A stretch of DNA of 64,000 bases from DATLNM01 sp035536775 (GTDB lineage: Bacteria; Actinomycetota; CADDZG01; WHSQ01), in assembly GCA_035536775.1 (NCBI GenBank), contig DATLNM010000037.1, positions 1 through 64,000 of the forward strand. The letters run 5' to 3'. The notes under the pieces are model-generated. The model was not told the DNA's origin. It saw only the letters and a list, made by a program, of their open reading frames with translations, and ran no database searches. Shown piece after piece: positions 42,458-50,682 of this stretch. Both the position numbers and the translations under genes were made by a program. Each line of letters opens with the position of its first letter. The stretch's first letter is position 1.

Positions 42458-43476
42458 GCGTCGAGGCGCTCCGGCAGCCCGAACAACGGGAACAGTGTGG
42501 CCGTGTCCAGGAAGAAGCAGATCCCGGTGATCGAGCCGCCCGAGATCTCTAGGACCTGTAGCGACCAAGGGGCGAGACTGCCGTCGCCAGCAGGCTTGTA
42601 CTGACCGAAGGCCGGGGAGCCGTTGGCGGTCATGGTCGGGATCAACCGGGACCCCATACATCCGATCCCGGTCCCGAGACACCATTTGCGGATATCGAGG
42701 TGGGTCTGAAGCCAGAGGTCGTACGGAGGCATCGACCACGTCGCATCCTCGTGCAGCAATGCCGTGAGCGCATCCATGTCATAGCGCTCGAAGGCATCGA
42801 CGTAGCGGGCGAGCAGTGCCTCCTGCTCCGGGTCCATCGGCTGTGGAGGGGTCTGCATCCCATCGTGCGTAGCGATAGCGGATCGCGCTCGCTGCAGCGC
42901 GCTGTTGACGGCGGCAACCGACGTGTCGAGGAGCTCGGCGACCTCGGATGCCTTCCACCGCAGGACCTCGCGAAGGATCAGGACCGCGCGTTGCTGAGGG
43001 GGGAGATGTTGCAATGCGGCGATGAACGCGAGGCGGATCGACTCGCGGAGCTCGGCGACCTCGGCGGGATCGCCGTTGGTTGGGACGACGCGGTCGTCGG
43101 GCACCGGTCCGATCCATGTCACCTCGGGGAGGGCATCGGGCAGCGGCGTATCTGCCGACTGCGCCGGGCCGAGGTCCATCGGACGCGCCCTGCGTTCTTT
43201 TCCGTTGAGCATGTCGAGGCAGACGTTGGTGGTGATCTTGTACAGCCATGACCGCAGTGCCGAGCGTCCCTCGAAACCGTCGAAGCTCCGCCACGCTCTG
43301 AGCAACGCTTCCTGGACGGCGTCCTCGGCTTCGAACGCCGAGCCCAGCATCCGATAGGCATAGGCGGTGAGCTCCAGCCGGTGCCCCTCGAGCTGTCGCT
43401 CGAGGTCGTCGGCCCCCTGTGGGAGGGTGCTCGACGGGACGCCCGCCGCCGCTCCTGTCGTCAGTAGGTCTGTCAT
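42454..43476 (-). CDS. RNA polymerase sigma-70 factor, ECF SigG/SigJ type with SnoaL-like C-terminus
   Basis: 340 residues from the ATG at 43476. Region 2 reads AYRMLGSAFEAEDAVQEALLRAWRSFDGFEGR, with SWLYKITTNVCLDML. Region 4 reads LQHLPPQQRAVLILREVLRWKASEVAELLDTSVAAVNSALQRAR. The last 130 residues form a SnoaL/NTF2-like domain (YVDAFERYDMDALTALLHEDATW), typical of the long ECF sigma factors related to SigG that need no separate anti-sigma gene. The regulon and signal are unknown. Confidence 0.9.
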   Translation of the reverse strand: MTDLLTTGAAAGVPSSTLPQGADDLERQLEGHRLELTAYAYRMLGSAFEAEDAVQEALLRAWRSFDGFEGRSALRSWLYKITTNVCLDMLNGKERRARPMDLGPAQSADTPLPDALPEVTWIGPVPDDRVVPTNGDPAEVAELRESIRLAFIAALQHLPPQQRAVLILREVLRWKASEVAELLDTSVAAVNSALQRARSAIATHDGMQTPPQPMDPEQEALLARYVDAFERYDMDALTALLHEDATWSMPPYDLWLQTHLDIRKWCLGTGIGCMGSRLIPTMTANGSPAFGQYKPAGDGSLAPWSLQVLEISGGSITGICFFLDTATLFPLFGLPERLDA

Positions 43477-43632
43477 GGCTATCAACCATATGACGGACCA
43501 CGGAGGGGAAAATGAGCGCTCTGAGCCGATGATTTTCGGCTGGCTTCCCGGTCTTAGGAACAGAGCGAGTAGTGGGCTTGTTTAGCTCGCCGGAGGCTCT
43601 TAACTTCTTGGAAACCGAAGAAAGGTGATGCC

Positions 43633-44634
43633 TTGACAGACATGATCCGAACCGAAGGGCTGGTCAAGCGCTACGGGGACGTAGTCGCTCTCGACGGCCT
43701 CGACCTGGCAGTTCCCAAAGGGACGATCCTGGGGCTCCTCGGGCCAAACGGAGCGGGTAAGACGACTGCCGTCCGCATCCTGACCACGCTGCTTCTCCCC
43801 GACGAGGGGACCATCGAGGTCGCCGGACTCGACGTGCTCAAGCAGCCCGGCCAGGTTCGGGAGCGCATCGGCCTTTCGGGTCAGAATGCCGCAGTCGACG
43901 AGCACCTGACTGGATTCGAGAACCTCGAGATGGTGGGACGGCTCTACCACCTGGGCCGCGCGAAAGCACGCGATCGCGCCCGCACGCTCCTCGACCAGTT
44001 CGAGCTAGATGAGGCCGCGGACCGTCCGGCGAAGACCTATTCGGGCGGCATGCGCCGGCGTCTCGACCTCGCAGCAGCTCTCGTCGCCGAGCCCGACGTC
44101 ATCTTTCTCGACGAACCGACGACGGGCCTCGACCCGCGGAGCCGGGTGCAGTTGTGGGGGCGTATCCAGGACCTCGTCGCTGAGGGCGCCACGGTTCTTC
44201 TCACGACGCAGTACATGGAAGAAGCCGACCGCCTCGCTGACGACATCGTGGTGATCGACAAAGGACGGAAGATCGCACACGGCACCGCTGACGAGCTCAA
44301 GACCCAGATCGGTGGCGAGCGCGTCGAGCTCGTGCTCGCCGATGCGGATTCGATCCCGAAAGCCCATCGAGTGCTAGCCAAGCTGGCCGTCGACGAGGTT
44401 CAGATCGATGTGCAGGCGCGCCGGCTGACGGCGGGCGTAACGGACGGCGCCGAATCGCTTAGGCAGGTCCTTCAAGGACTGAAGAAGGGCAACATCGACG
44501 TGGTCGACGTCGGCCTCCGCCGCCCGACACTCGATGACGTATTCCTCTCACTGACGGGTCACGCGGCCGAAGACGTGGCCGAGGCCGAAGGGGACGGCTC
44601 CGAACTCGACATCACTGAAAGGGAGGCCGTCTGA
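43633..44634 (+). CDS. ABC exporter ATPase, DrrA family
   Basis: 333 residues from a TTG at 43633; an ATG three codons later (43642) is an alternative. Walker A is GPNGAGKTT, signature YSGGMRRRLDLA, Walker B VIFLDEPTTGLDP, with H-loop-equivalent LLTTQYMEEADRL. The C-terminal 90 residues carry the DrrA-type regulatory extension (LRRPTLDDVFLSLTG). With the next gene it forms a two-component ABC-2 exporter for a drug, lipid or glycolipid. Its stop overlaps the permease start (TGATG). Confidence 0.92.
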   Translation: MTDMIRTEGLVKRYGDVVALDGLDLAVPKGTILGLLGPNGAGKTTAVRILTTLLLPDEGTIEVAGLDVLKQPGQVRERIGLSGQNAAVDEHLTGFENLEMVGRLYHLGRAKARDRARTLLDQFELDEAADRPAKTYSGGMRRRLDLAAALVAEPDVIFLDEPTTGLDPRSRVQLWGRIQDLVAEGATVLLTTQYMEEADRLADDIVVIDKGRKIAHGTADELKTQIGGERVELVLADADSIPKAHRVLAKLAVDEVQIDVQARRLTAGVTDGAESLRQVLQGLKKGNIDVVDVGLRRPTLDDVFLSLTGHAAEDVAEAEGDGSELDITEREAV

Positions 44635-45437
44635 TGAGGCAGCTGGCTCTGGCGCTCGGAGACGGTGCCGTCGTCGCTAAGCGGAACCTGATCAAGATCA
44701 AGCGCGTCCCTGAGATCCTTATCTGGACGCTCATGTCACCGATCATGTTCGTCGTTCTGTTCGCGTACGTGTTCGGCAGCAACATCCCATTGCCCGGGAT
44801 CTCTTACCGCGAGTACCTCATCGGCGGCATCTTCGTCCAGACCGTGATCTTCGGTTCGACGTTCACCGGTGCGGGCTTGGCCGAGGACATGACGAAGGGA
44901 ATCATCGACCGCTTCCGTTCACTACCGATGGCGCAGTCCGCGGTGCTCATCGGCCGCACGGGCAGTGACATCTTCTATAACTCAGCCTCCATCGTGGTCA
45001 TGTCGATCACTGGCCTCATCGTCGGATGGCGCATCCGCAACGGTTTGGTGGATGCCATAAGTGGATTCCTGCTGCTGCTGCTCTTCGCGTATGCCTGTTC
45101 GTGGATCATGGCCTACGTCGGGCTCAAGGTGCCGAGCGTCGAGGTCGTCAACAACGTGTCGTTCATGTTCATCATGCCGTTGACCTTCATTGCCAACACG
45201 TTCGTGCGCGTCGATGTTCTTCCCGGTCCACTCAGGACGTTCGCCGAGTGGAACCCGGTATCGTCGGTCGCACAAGCGATCCGAGAGGCGTTCGGCAACA
45301 CGAGCGACAAGCTCCCCATAGGTGACGCCTGGTCGCTACAGAATCCGTTCGCCTACACGCTCATATGGGTCGCGGTCATCCTCGCGATCTTCGTGCCGCT
45401 GTCGATCAGGCAGTACAAGAAGACCGCCGCGCGCTAG
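44634..45437 (+). CDS. ABC-2 type exporter permease, DrrB family
   Basis: 267 residues. Six hydrophobic segments, the first near residue 25 (PEILIWTLMSPIMFVVLFAYVF), fit the ABC-2 membrane domain. RFRSLPMAQSAVLIGRTGSDI is the conserved DrrB loop and FAEWNPVSSVAQAIREAFGN the C-terminal signature. The start shares one base with the DrrA-like stop, so the two are coupled. The exported compound is unknown and no biosynthetic genes are adjacent. Confidence 0.92.
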   Translation: MRQLALALGDGAVVAKRNLIKIKRVPEILIWTLMSPIMFVVLFAYVFGSNIPLPGISYREYLIGGIFVQTVIFGSTFTGAGLAEDMTKGIIDRFRSLPMAQSAVLIGRTGSDIFYNSASIVVMSITGLIVGWRIRNGLVDAISGFLLLLLFAYACSWIMAYVGLKVPSVEVVNNVSFMFIMPLTFIANTFVRVDVLPGPLRTFAEWNPVSSVAQAIREAFGNTSDKLPIGDAWSLQNPFAYTLIWVAVILAIFVPLSIRQYKKTAAR

Positions 45438-45451
45438 CCGGGATCCATCGG

Positions 45452-46387
45452 TCACGCGCGCGAGGGCAGGTGACGGAGCTCAGTGGGATCGGGTAGAGGA
45501 GTGACGGTCCTCTCGATCTCCGCGCGCATCGGCTCGAACGTGGGGGGGAGGGTCAGCTTTTCACCGAGCGCCTCGAGCGGCTCATCAGTCGTGAAACCTG
45601 GTCCCAGTGTCGCGATCTCGAACAGCACGCCGGACGGTTCGCGGAAGTAGATCGAACGGAACCAGAAGCGGTCGATGACGGGAGTGACGCTCACACCTGC
45701 CTCGGCCACCTTCGCTCGCCAGGCGTCGTGGTCGGCCATCTCGGATGCCCACGCGATGTGATGGACGGTGCCCGCACCGCTGAGACCACGGAGAGAGGGG
45801 GGCGCGTCGAAAGTGAACCTGCCGCCACGCGTCGCTCCGCGTATCTCCCACTCCCTGGTGCCGACCTGGTTGGCCCCGAGGGTGGTTGCAAGTAACGCAG
45901 CACTGTCCGTCATGTCGTCCGAATATGCGCGCGCGGCGTCGAATCCCAGCAGCGCGTGCTCGGACGGGATCTCGCCGTGTGTCGCGCGGAGTGGAGTGTC
46001 ACTGCCGTCGTCGATCTTGAGCTCGTGCGTCAGCCCTTCCGGGTCACTGAAGCGAAGCGTGGACCCCGAGCGCTCGACGACGATGTCGCGATCGCGCAGC
46101 CTGTCGGCCCAGAAGTCCAGGGAGTCGGTCGACCCCACGCGCCACACGATCGTGTGGATCATCCCGGCTCCTGCCCGCCCACGCGGAACACCCGGATACT
46201 CGAAGAAAGTGATGTCACTTCCCGCGCTTCCGCTCTCGTCTGCATAGAAGAGGTGGTAGACGCTGGGGTCGTCTTGGTTGACTGATTTCTTCACCATCCT
46301 CAGACCCATCGTTCCAACGTAGAACTCGACGTTGCGCGGGGCGTCGGCCGTGATGCAAGTGATGTGGTGGATGCCCTCTAGCTGCAT
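45452..46387 (-). CDS. Ring-cleaving dioxygenase (VOC family, MhqO/MhqA-like)
   Basis: 311 residues from the ATG at 46387, preceded by GAGGAG. Two VOC modules are evident. The first opens with EGIHHITCITADAPRNVEFY and contains YPGVPRGRAG; the second has SLRGLSGAGTVHHIAWASEM and a metal-binding Glu near EPSGVLFEIATLGPGF. The likely Fe(II) ligands are the His of HHIT, the His of VHHIAW and that Glu. Homologues open hydroquinone or chlorohydroquinone rings in quinone detoxification. No operon partner is present. Confidence 0.86.
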   Translation of the reverse strand: MQLEGIHHITCITADAPRNVEFYVGTMGLRMVKKSVNQDDPSVYHLFYADESGSAGSDITFFEYPGVPRGRAGAGMIHTIVWRVGSTDSLDFWADRLRDRDIVVERSGSTLRFSDPEGLTHELKIDDGSDTPLRATHGEIPSEHALLGFDAARAYSDDMTDSAALLATTLGANQVGTREWEIRGATRGGRFTFDAPPSLRGLSGAGTVHHIAWASEMADHDAWRAKVAEAGVSVTPVIDRFWFRSIYFREPSGVLFEIATLGPGFTTDEPLEALGEKLTLPPTFEPMRAEIERTVTPLPDPTELRHLPSRA

Positions 46388-46549
46388 CGGATGCTCCTCT
46401 GGTTGGGCCCCCAACTAGTGGTTACTTAGTCTCCGATCGGGGGTAAGGTCGAGTCACCGCTTCCAACAAGAACACTGTCCACCCATGTGGACGATAGCTG
46501 CCTAGGCTAGCTCCCTTCCCAGCATTCGTCTGGGAAAGAAGGCGCCTCC

Positions 46550-47269
46550 GTGTCACAGCTCTTCGTCTCACAAGAACTCGTCGACGCGCTGCATTCCTTG
46601 TCCTCGATACTCGACCAGGAGAATGTGCTTGCAGGCACGTTGAACAACGTTGTCAATCTCTCCGTTGCCACGCTGCCTGGGTGTGACTCCGCTGGCGTGA
46701 CTTTGCGCATCGGCAACAGAGACACGACCGCGGCTGCGTCGGACGAGTACACGCTGGAGATCGACAAGATCCAATATGGCGAAGCCCAAGGCCCCTGCGT
46801 CGCGGCCATCGACGACAGCGAGCCCAAACAGATCCATGCGGTCGCGGAAGAAACCAGATGGCCAGACTTCTGTAAGCGCGCCGCGGCTAAGGGTTTCCGC
46901 AGCAGTCTGTCGTTCCCTCTGAACGGTGATGGATCCTCAGGAGCGTTGAACCTCTATTCCACCCGCGACCATGGGTTCGATGATGAGTCGAGCTTCGCGG
47001 TCGCGGAGATCTTCGCGAGGCAGGCCGCTATCGCTCTTAGGAACGCGAGTACGTACGCGGCCGCCCGCCGAGTCGCTGATCAGCTACATGACGCGCTTCT
47101 GTCCAGAGACCTGATCGGGCAGGCGAAGGGGATCTTGATGGAACGTGAGGGCGTCACGGACGACCAGGCTTTCGGGATGCTGAAGACGATCTCTCAGAAC
47201 TCGAACATCAAACTCAGGGATGTCGCTCAGCGGCTGGTCGAAGAGCGGGTGGCGGCCTCAGCAACGTAG
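46550..47269 (+). CDS. GAF-ANTAR antitermination regulator
   Basis: 239 residues from a GTG at 46550. The N-terminal GAF domain (about 15-160) begins ELVDALHSLSSILDQENVL and contains LSFPLNGDGSSGALNLYS. The C-terminal 60 residues are an ANTAR RNA-binding module (LIGQAKGILMEREGVTDDQAFGML and SNIKLRDVAQRLVEER). Such actinobacterial proteins bind paired RNA hairpins and prevent transcription termination in response to a small ligand or redox signal bound by GAF. No target hairpin is seen nearby. Confidence 0.9.
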   Translation: MSQLFVSQELVDALHSLSSILDQENVLAGTLNNVVNLSVATLPGCDSAGVTLRIGNRDTTAAASDEYTLEIDKIQYGEAQGPCVAAIDDSEPKQIHAVAEETRWPDFCKRAAAKGFRSSLSFPLNGDGSSGALNLYSTRDHGFDDESSFAVAEIFARQAAIALRNASTYAAARRVADQLHDALLSRDLIGQAKGILMEREGVTDDQAFGMLKTISQNSNIKLRDVAQRLVEERVAASAT

Positions 47270-47289
47270 GTGTCAGGTCCACAGTGGAA

Positions 47290-47940
47290 TCAGCTATCAG
47301 CCCGAAGCATCAACGTGATCGCCCCGTACTGGCATGCGCTCGCGAGGACAACGAGCGCGTGCCAGACTTCGTGGTACCCGAACACGCGAGGGTTCGGATC
47401 GGGACGCCTCCGTAAGAGGACCAGCGCGCCGGCGGTATACATCAACCCGCCTGCCGCGATGAGGACCAGCGGCCAAACGCCGGCTTCTCTCAGGGCCGCC
47501 GGCATCGTTGCAACGCCTAGCCAGCCAAGTGCTATGTACAGAGTGCCGCCAACCCTCGAAAAGCCGTCGATCCTGATGAGCTTGAAGGCGATCCCGAGAG
47601 TGGTCCCCGCCCACACCAGGCTGAGAACGATCCACCGCCATACGCCGTCTAGAACCATCATCGCGAACGCCGTGTGCGTCGCCGCGATCAGAAAGAAGAT
47701 CATGCTGTGGTCGAGACTTCGCATGATGCGAAGAGCGCGCGGCGACCAGCGCAAGCGATGGTAGGCAGCGCTCGTACCGAACAGCCCGATAAGCGCGACG
47801 GCATAGATGGCGACGCCGATCCGCACCGCTCCAGGAGGCGCTGCAGCCAGAAGATAGATCGCTGCTGGGACCGCGAGAACTACGGCGCCTTGATGAAGCC
47901 AACCTCGCAATAGCGGCTTGGGAGCCGGTACCCCAATCAC
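47290..47940 (-). CDS. Hemolysin III family (TrhA/PAQR) membrane protein
   Basis: 216 residues with seven membrane helices. PAQR/HlyIII motifs are present: SAAYHRLRWSPRALRIMRSLDHSMIFFLIAATHT, and the C-terminal GYHEVWHALVVLAS. The conserved Ser, His and Asp residues form a zinc site buried in the membrane. Bacterial members affect membrane lipid homeostasis. The historical hemolysin name does not imply a toxin. It is convergent with the GAF-ANTAR gene and divergent from nhaA. Confidence 0.88.
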   Translation of the reverse strand: MIGVPAPKPLLRGWLHQGAVVLAVPAAIYLLAAAPPGAVRIGVAIYAVALIGLFGTSAAYHRLRWSPRALRIMRSLDHSMIFFLIAATHTAFAMMVLDGVWRWIVLSLVWAGTTLGIAFKLIRIDGFSRVGGTLYIALGWLGVATMPAALREAGVWPLVLIAAGGLMYTAGALVLLRRRPDPNPRVFGYHEVWHALVVLASACQYGAITLMLRADS

Positions 47941-48072
47941 GATCTCATGCTACCGGCGGAATGTTTTTACTAGGGCGCGTTACGAGCGTGGGTTCGCGCA
48001 TTCAACTATCCTGAGGTTGGTGAGCCGGGAAGCCTGGTCGGCGCTCGTCAAGACGCGCTCGAGGAGGCACAG

Positions 48073-49323
48073 GTGAACGCCGAACCGCCCTACACCGGGG
48101 ATTCCTGGCTGAGCAGCGACCGTTCCGTCCCGCGCTTGATCGCCCGGCCAGTCCTGACGTTCCTTCACACCGAAGCAGCCGGCGGAATGGTTCTTCTGGC
48201 CGCCACCCTCGTTGCACTTGTGTGGGCCAACTCCCCCTTCGCAGAGAGCTACCGGACGCTGTGGCACACAGAGGCATCGGTTTCGATGGGCAGCTTCGAG
48301 CTCGCCCACGACCTTAGGCATTGGGTGAATGAAGGGCTCATGACGATCTTCTTCTTCGTCGTGGCTCTCGAGATCAAGCGTGAGCTCGTGGTCGGAGAGC
48401 TCAACGACCCCCGCAAAGCAGCCCTGCCCGTGGTGGCCGCGTTCGGCGGGATGGTCGTCCCGGCCGCGATCTACGCGTTGCTCAACTGGGCCGGCCCCGG
48501 GGCCTCCGGATGGGGCATCCCTATGGCAACGGACATCGCGTTCGCCCTCGGGGTGCTGGCCCTTCTCGGCGACCGCATCCCCTCGGGACTGAAGGTCTTC
48601 CTGCTGAGCCTCGCGATCGTCGACGATGTCGGCGCGATCCTGGTCATCGCGCTCTTCTACAGCGCTGGTATCGACCTGCAGTGGGTGGCGCTCGCAGCCT
48701 TTGTCGTCGGCATTGTGGCGCTGTTGAAGAAGATGGACGTCAAGTCGATCCCTGTCTTCGTCTTCCTGGGCTTCGTCATGTGGGTCGGGATGCTGGAATC
48801 CGGCGTGCATGCCACCATCGCCGGCGTCGTGTTGGGACTCATGACTCCTGCCATCCCCACGGGCGACAACGGAACCTCAGTGGCTGAGTGGCTTGTGAGC
48901 CGGTTGCATCCATGGACCAGCTTCATCGTCATCCCCCTCTTCGCGCTGGCGAATGCGGGACTCTCGGTCAGCCTCGAGCTTTTCGGTGCCGCTGCGCGGT
49001 CTCCGGTGACATTAGGGATCGTGGGTGGGCTGGTCCTTGGGAAGGTCATCGGCATCGCGGGCGCGTCATGGCTAGCTATGCGTCTCAAGCTGGTGGCGCG
49101 TCCGGAAGGGATGTCGGCTCACGAGCTGCTCGGAGCTTCCGCGCTGGCGGGGATCGGCTTCACTGTCTCGTTGTTCATCGCGTCTCTGGCGTTCACATCC
49201 GATGAGCTCCAAGACGCTGCCAAGGTCGGGATCTTCCTCGCGTCGGCTATCGCGGGGGCCGCGGGGATCTTGATCCTGCGCGCCGATCGCGGCGATGAAG
49301 AAGACATCGCGGAAAGTTCTTGA
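48073..49323 (+). CDS. nhaA: Na+/H+ antiporter NhaA
   Basis: 416 residues from a GTG at 48073. Helix IV carries MATDIAFALGVLALLGDRIPSGLK, helix V the conserved Asp pair in SLAIVDDVGAILVIALFY, and the C-terminal helices end with SALAGIGFTVSLFIASLAF. About 12 helices are visible and the length is usual. It exchanges Na+ or Li+ for protons across the membrane for pH and salt homeostasis. Immediately after its TGA the same frame continues into a CAP domain fragment. Confidence 0.94.
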   Translation: MNAEPPYTGDSWLSSDRSVPRLIARPVLTFLHTEAAGGMVLLAATLVALVWANSPFAESYRTLWHTEASVSMGSFELAHDLRHWVNEGLMTIFFFVVALEIKRELVVGELNDPRKAALPVVAAFGGMVVPAAIYALLNWAGPGASGWGIPMATDIAFALGVLALLGDRIPSGLKVFLLSLAIVDDVGAILVIALFYSAGIDLQWVALAAFVVGIVALLKKMDVKSIPVFVFLGFVMWVGMLESGVHATIAGVVLGLMTPAIPTGDNGTSVAEWLVSRLHPWTSFIVIPLFALANAGLSVSLELFGAAARSPVTLGIVGGLVLGKVIGIAGASWLAMRLKLVARPEGMSAHELLGASALAGIGFTVSLFIASLAFTSDELQDAAKVGIFLASAIAGAAGILILRADRGDEEDIAESS

Positions 49324-49374
49324 GTTGTTTTTCGGACGCCTGACCTGCACTGCGTCACAGCGCGCCTCGTCGCG

Positions 49375-49689
49375 TTGCAACCCGACAAGCAACTTGGCTT
49401 TGTTGCGCGCGGTCATGCCGCACGCATGGCTGAGCGTCGTTCGGTGTTTCATGACCCCGCTCTCGAACAGAAGGTGACCAGGTGGAAGACGCTCGGCGAG
49501 AACTCGGGCGCGGGACAGAGCTGCATGAGTCTGATGCGATCGTTCTTGAATTCCGGCCCTCATCGCCACCAGATCTTGGGACCCTTCCGTTTCCAGGGGA
49601 TCGGCGCTGTCCGGCGCGACGGCCGCCTCCATGTTCAACACATCTTCGAGGCGCGACGCGACCCGGGCAACATCTACGACTACCCCTGA
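49375..49689 (+). CDS. CAP-domain protein, N-terminally truncated (possible pseudogene)
   Basis: 104 residues from a TTG at 49375, or 87 from the ATG at 49426. The sequence fits the second two-thirds of a CAP/SCP domain: ARGHAARMAERRSVFHDPAL, GENSGAGQSC, the SGPHRHQIL helix where the family has SxxHRxNIL, and a terminal GIGAVRRDGRLHVQHIFEAR strand. The first helix and a signal peptide are missing, although CAP proteins are normally exported. The frame is continuous with nhaA across its TGA, with no Shine-Dalgarno. A decayed gene, or a cytosolic fragment, is more likely than a functional enzyme. Confidence 0.5.
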   Translation: MQPDKQLGFVARGHAARMAERRSVFHDPALEQKVTRWKTLGENSGAGQSCMSLMRSFLNSGPHRHQILGPFRFQGIGAVRRDGRLHVQHIFEARRDPGNIYDYP

Positions 49690-49772
49690 TCTCGGAAGGT
49701 TTCCGGCTCCCTCTCTGTTCTAGCAACGGTGGTGTTGTATGACCCACCTAGGGAGAGATGGAGGGCGGGACC

Positions 49773-50675
49773 GTGACCACGCGAGCGTCGCTGATCCACA
49801 GCACGTTGATCGACCACATCGCGCGCGTCGATCTGCGCGTGCGGGACATCGATAGGTCGCTTTCGTTCTATCGATCGGTCGTCGGTCTCGAGGTTGCCGA
49901 GGCGACCGCCACCCGTGCGGCCCTGAGGAGTCCAGAGGGCGAGGTCTTCATCGAGCTCAGTTCCGAGGGCGTGTCACGGCCCGCTGCTCCTGGGGCCACC
50001 GGCTTGTTCCACATCGCGATCAGGTTCCCGACGCGCTCTTCGCTCGGAGATGCTCTTGCACGCCTAGCGGATACGGGTATGGAGATAGGGGCGGGCGACC
50101 ATCTCGTCAGTGAAGCTCTCTACATCAATGACCCCGATGGAAACGGCGTCGAGCTCTATCGTGATCGGCCTATCGATCAATGGCCTCCACCCTCCGGGGA
50201 CATGGCGATCCCGATGGCGACCCTGCCCGTCGATCTGCGCGCTCTCCTCGAGGATGGTCACGGACGGGATGCGATCGGCGAGGCGGCGCCCGCGGGGACT
50301 GACATGGGTCACGTCCATCTCCAAGTCTCAGACATCCACGCGACAACGGGCTTCTATTCCGACGTGCTTGGACTCGACCGCACCGCGATGCTCGGCGACA
50401 GTGCCGGGTTCTTCTCATCGAACGGCTATCACCATCACATCGGAGTGAACACGTGGCGCTCACGAGGGGCGACTCCGGTTGACGCGTCACACGCGGGCTT
50501 AGAGCGCATCGTGTTCGCGGTTGCGGACCCAGGTCAGCTTGACGACCTGAGCTCCCGTCTGGGTTATCAGCCGGTTGCCGAGTCCGACGGTTCTGAGGTC
50601 CTGACGGCACGTGACCCCGACGGTGTCGAGATGCAGTTCACTCTCACGAACATGGCGACGGCGAAACGAGAGTGA
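49773..50675 (+). CDS. VOC-family extradiol dioxygenase-like protein
   Basis: About 300 residues. The GTG at 49773 has GGAGG eight bases upstream; an ATG at 49758 is an alternative. There are two VOC modules. The first is DHIARVDLRVRDIDRSLSFYRSVVGLEV and the second TDMGHVHLQVSDIHATTGFYSDVLGLD, with a Glu ligand near NDPDGNGVELYRD and the final RDPDGVEMQFTL. The pattern fits catechol-2,3-dioxygenase-like (CatE) proteins with metal-binding His and Glu. The substrate is unproven. It is 7 bp upstream of the chromate transporter gene. Confidence 0.85.
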   Translation: MTTRASLIHSTLIDHIARVDLRVRDIDRSLSFYRSVVGLEVAEATATRAALRSPEGEVFIELSSEGVSRPAAPGATGLFHIAIRFPTRSSLGDALARLADTGMEIGAGDHLVSEALYINDPDGNGVELYRDRPIDQWPPPSGDMAIPMATLPVDLRALLEDGHGRDAIGEAAPAGTDMGHVHLQVSDIHATTGFYSDVLGLDRTAMLGDSAGFFSSNGYHHHIGVNTWRSRGATPVDASHAGLERIVFAVADPGQLDDLSSRLGYQPVAESDGSEVLTARDPDGVEMQFTLTNMATAKRE

Positions 50676-50682
50676 CCTGAGC

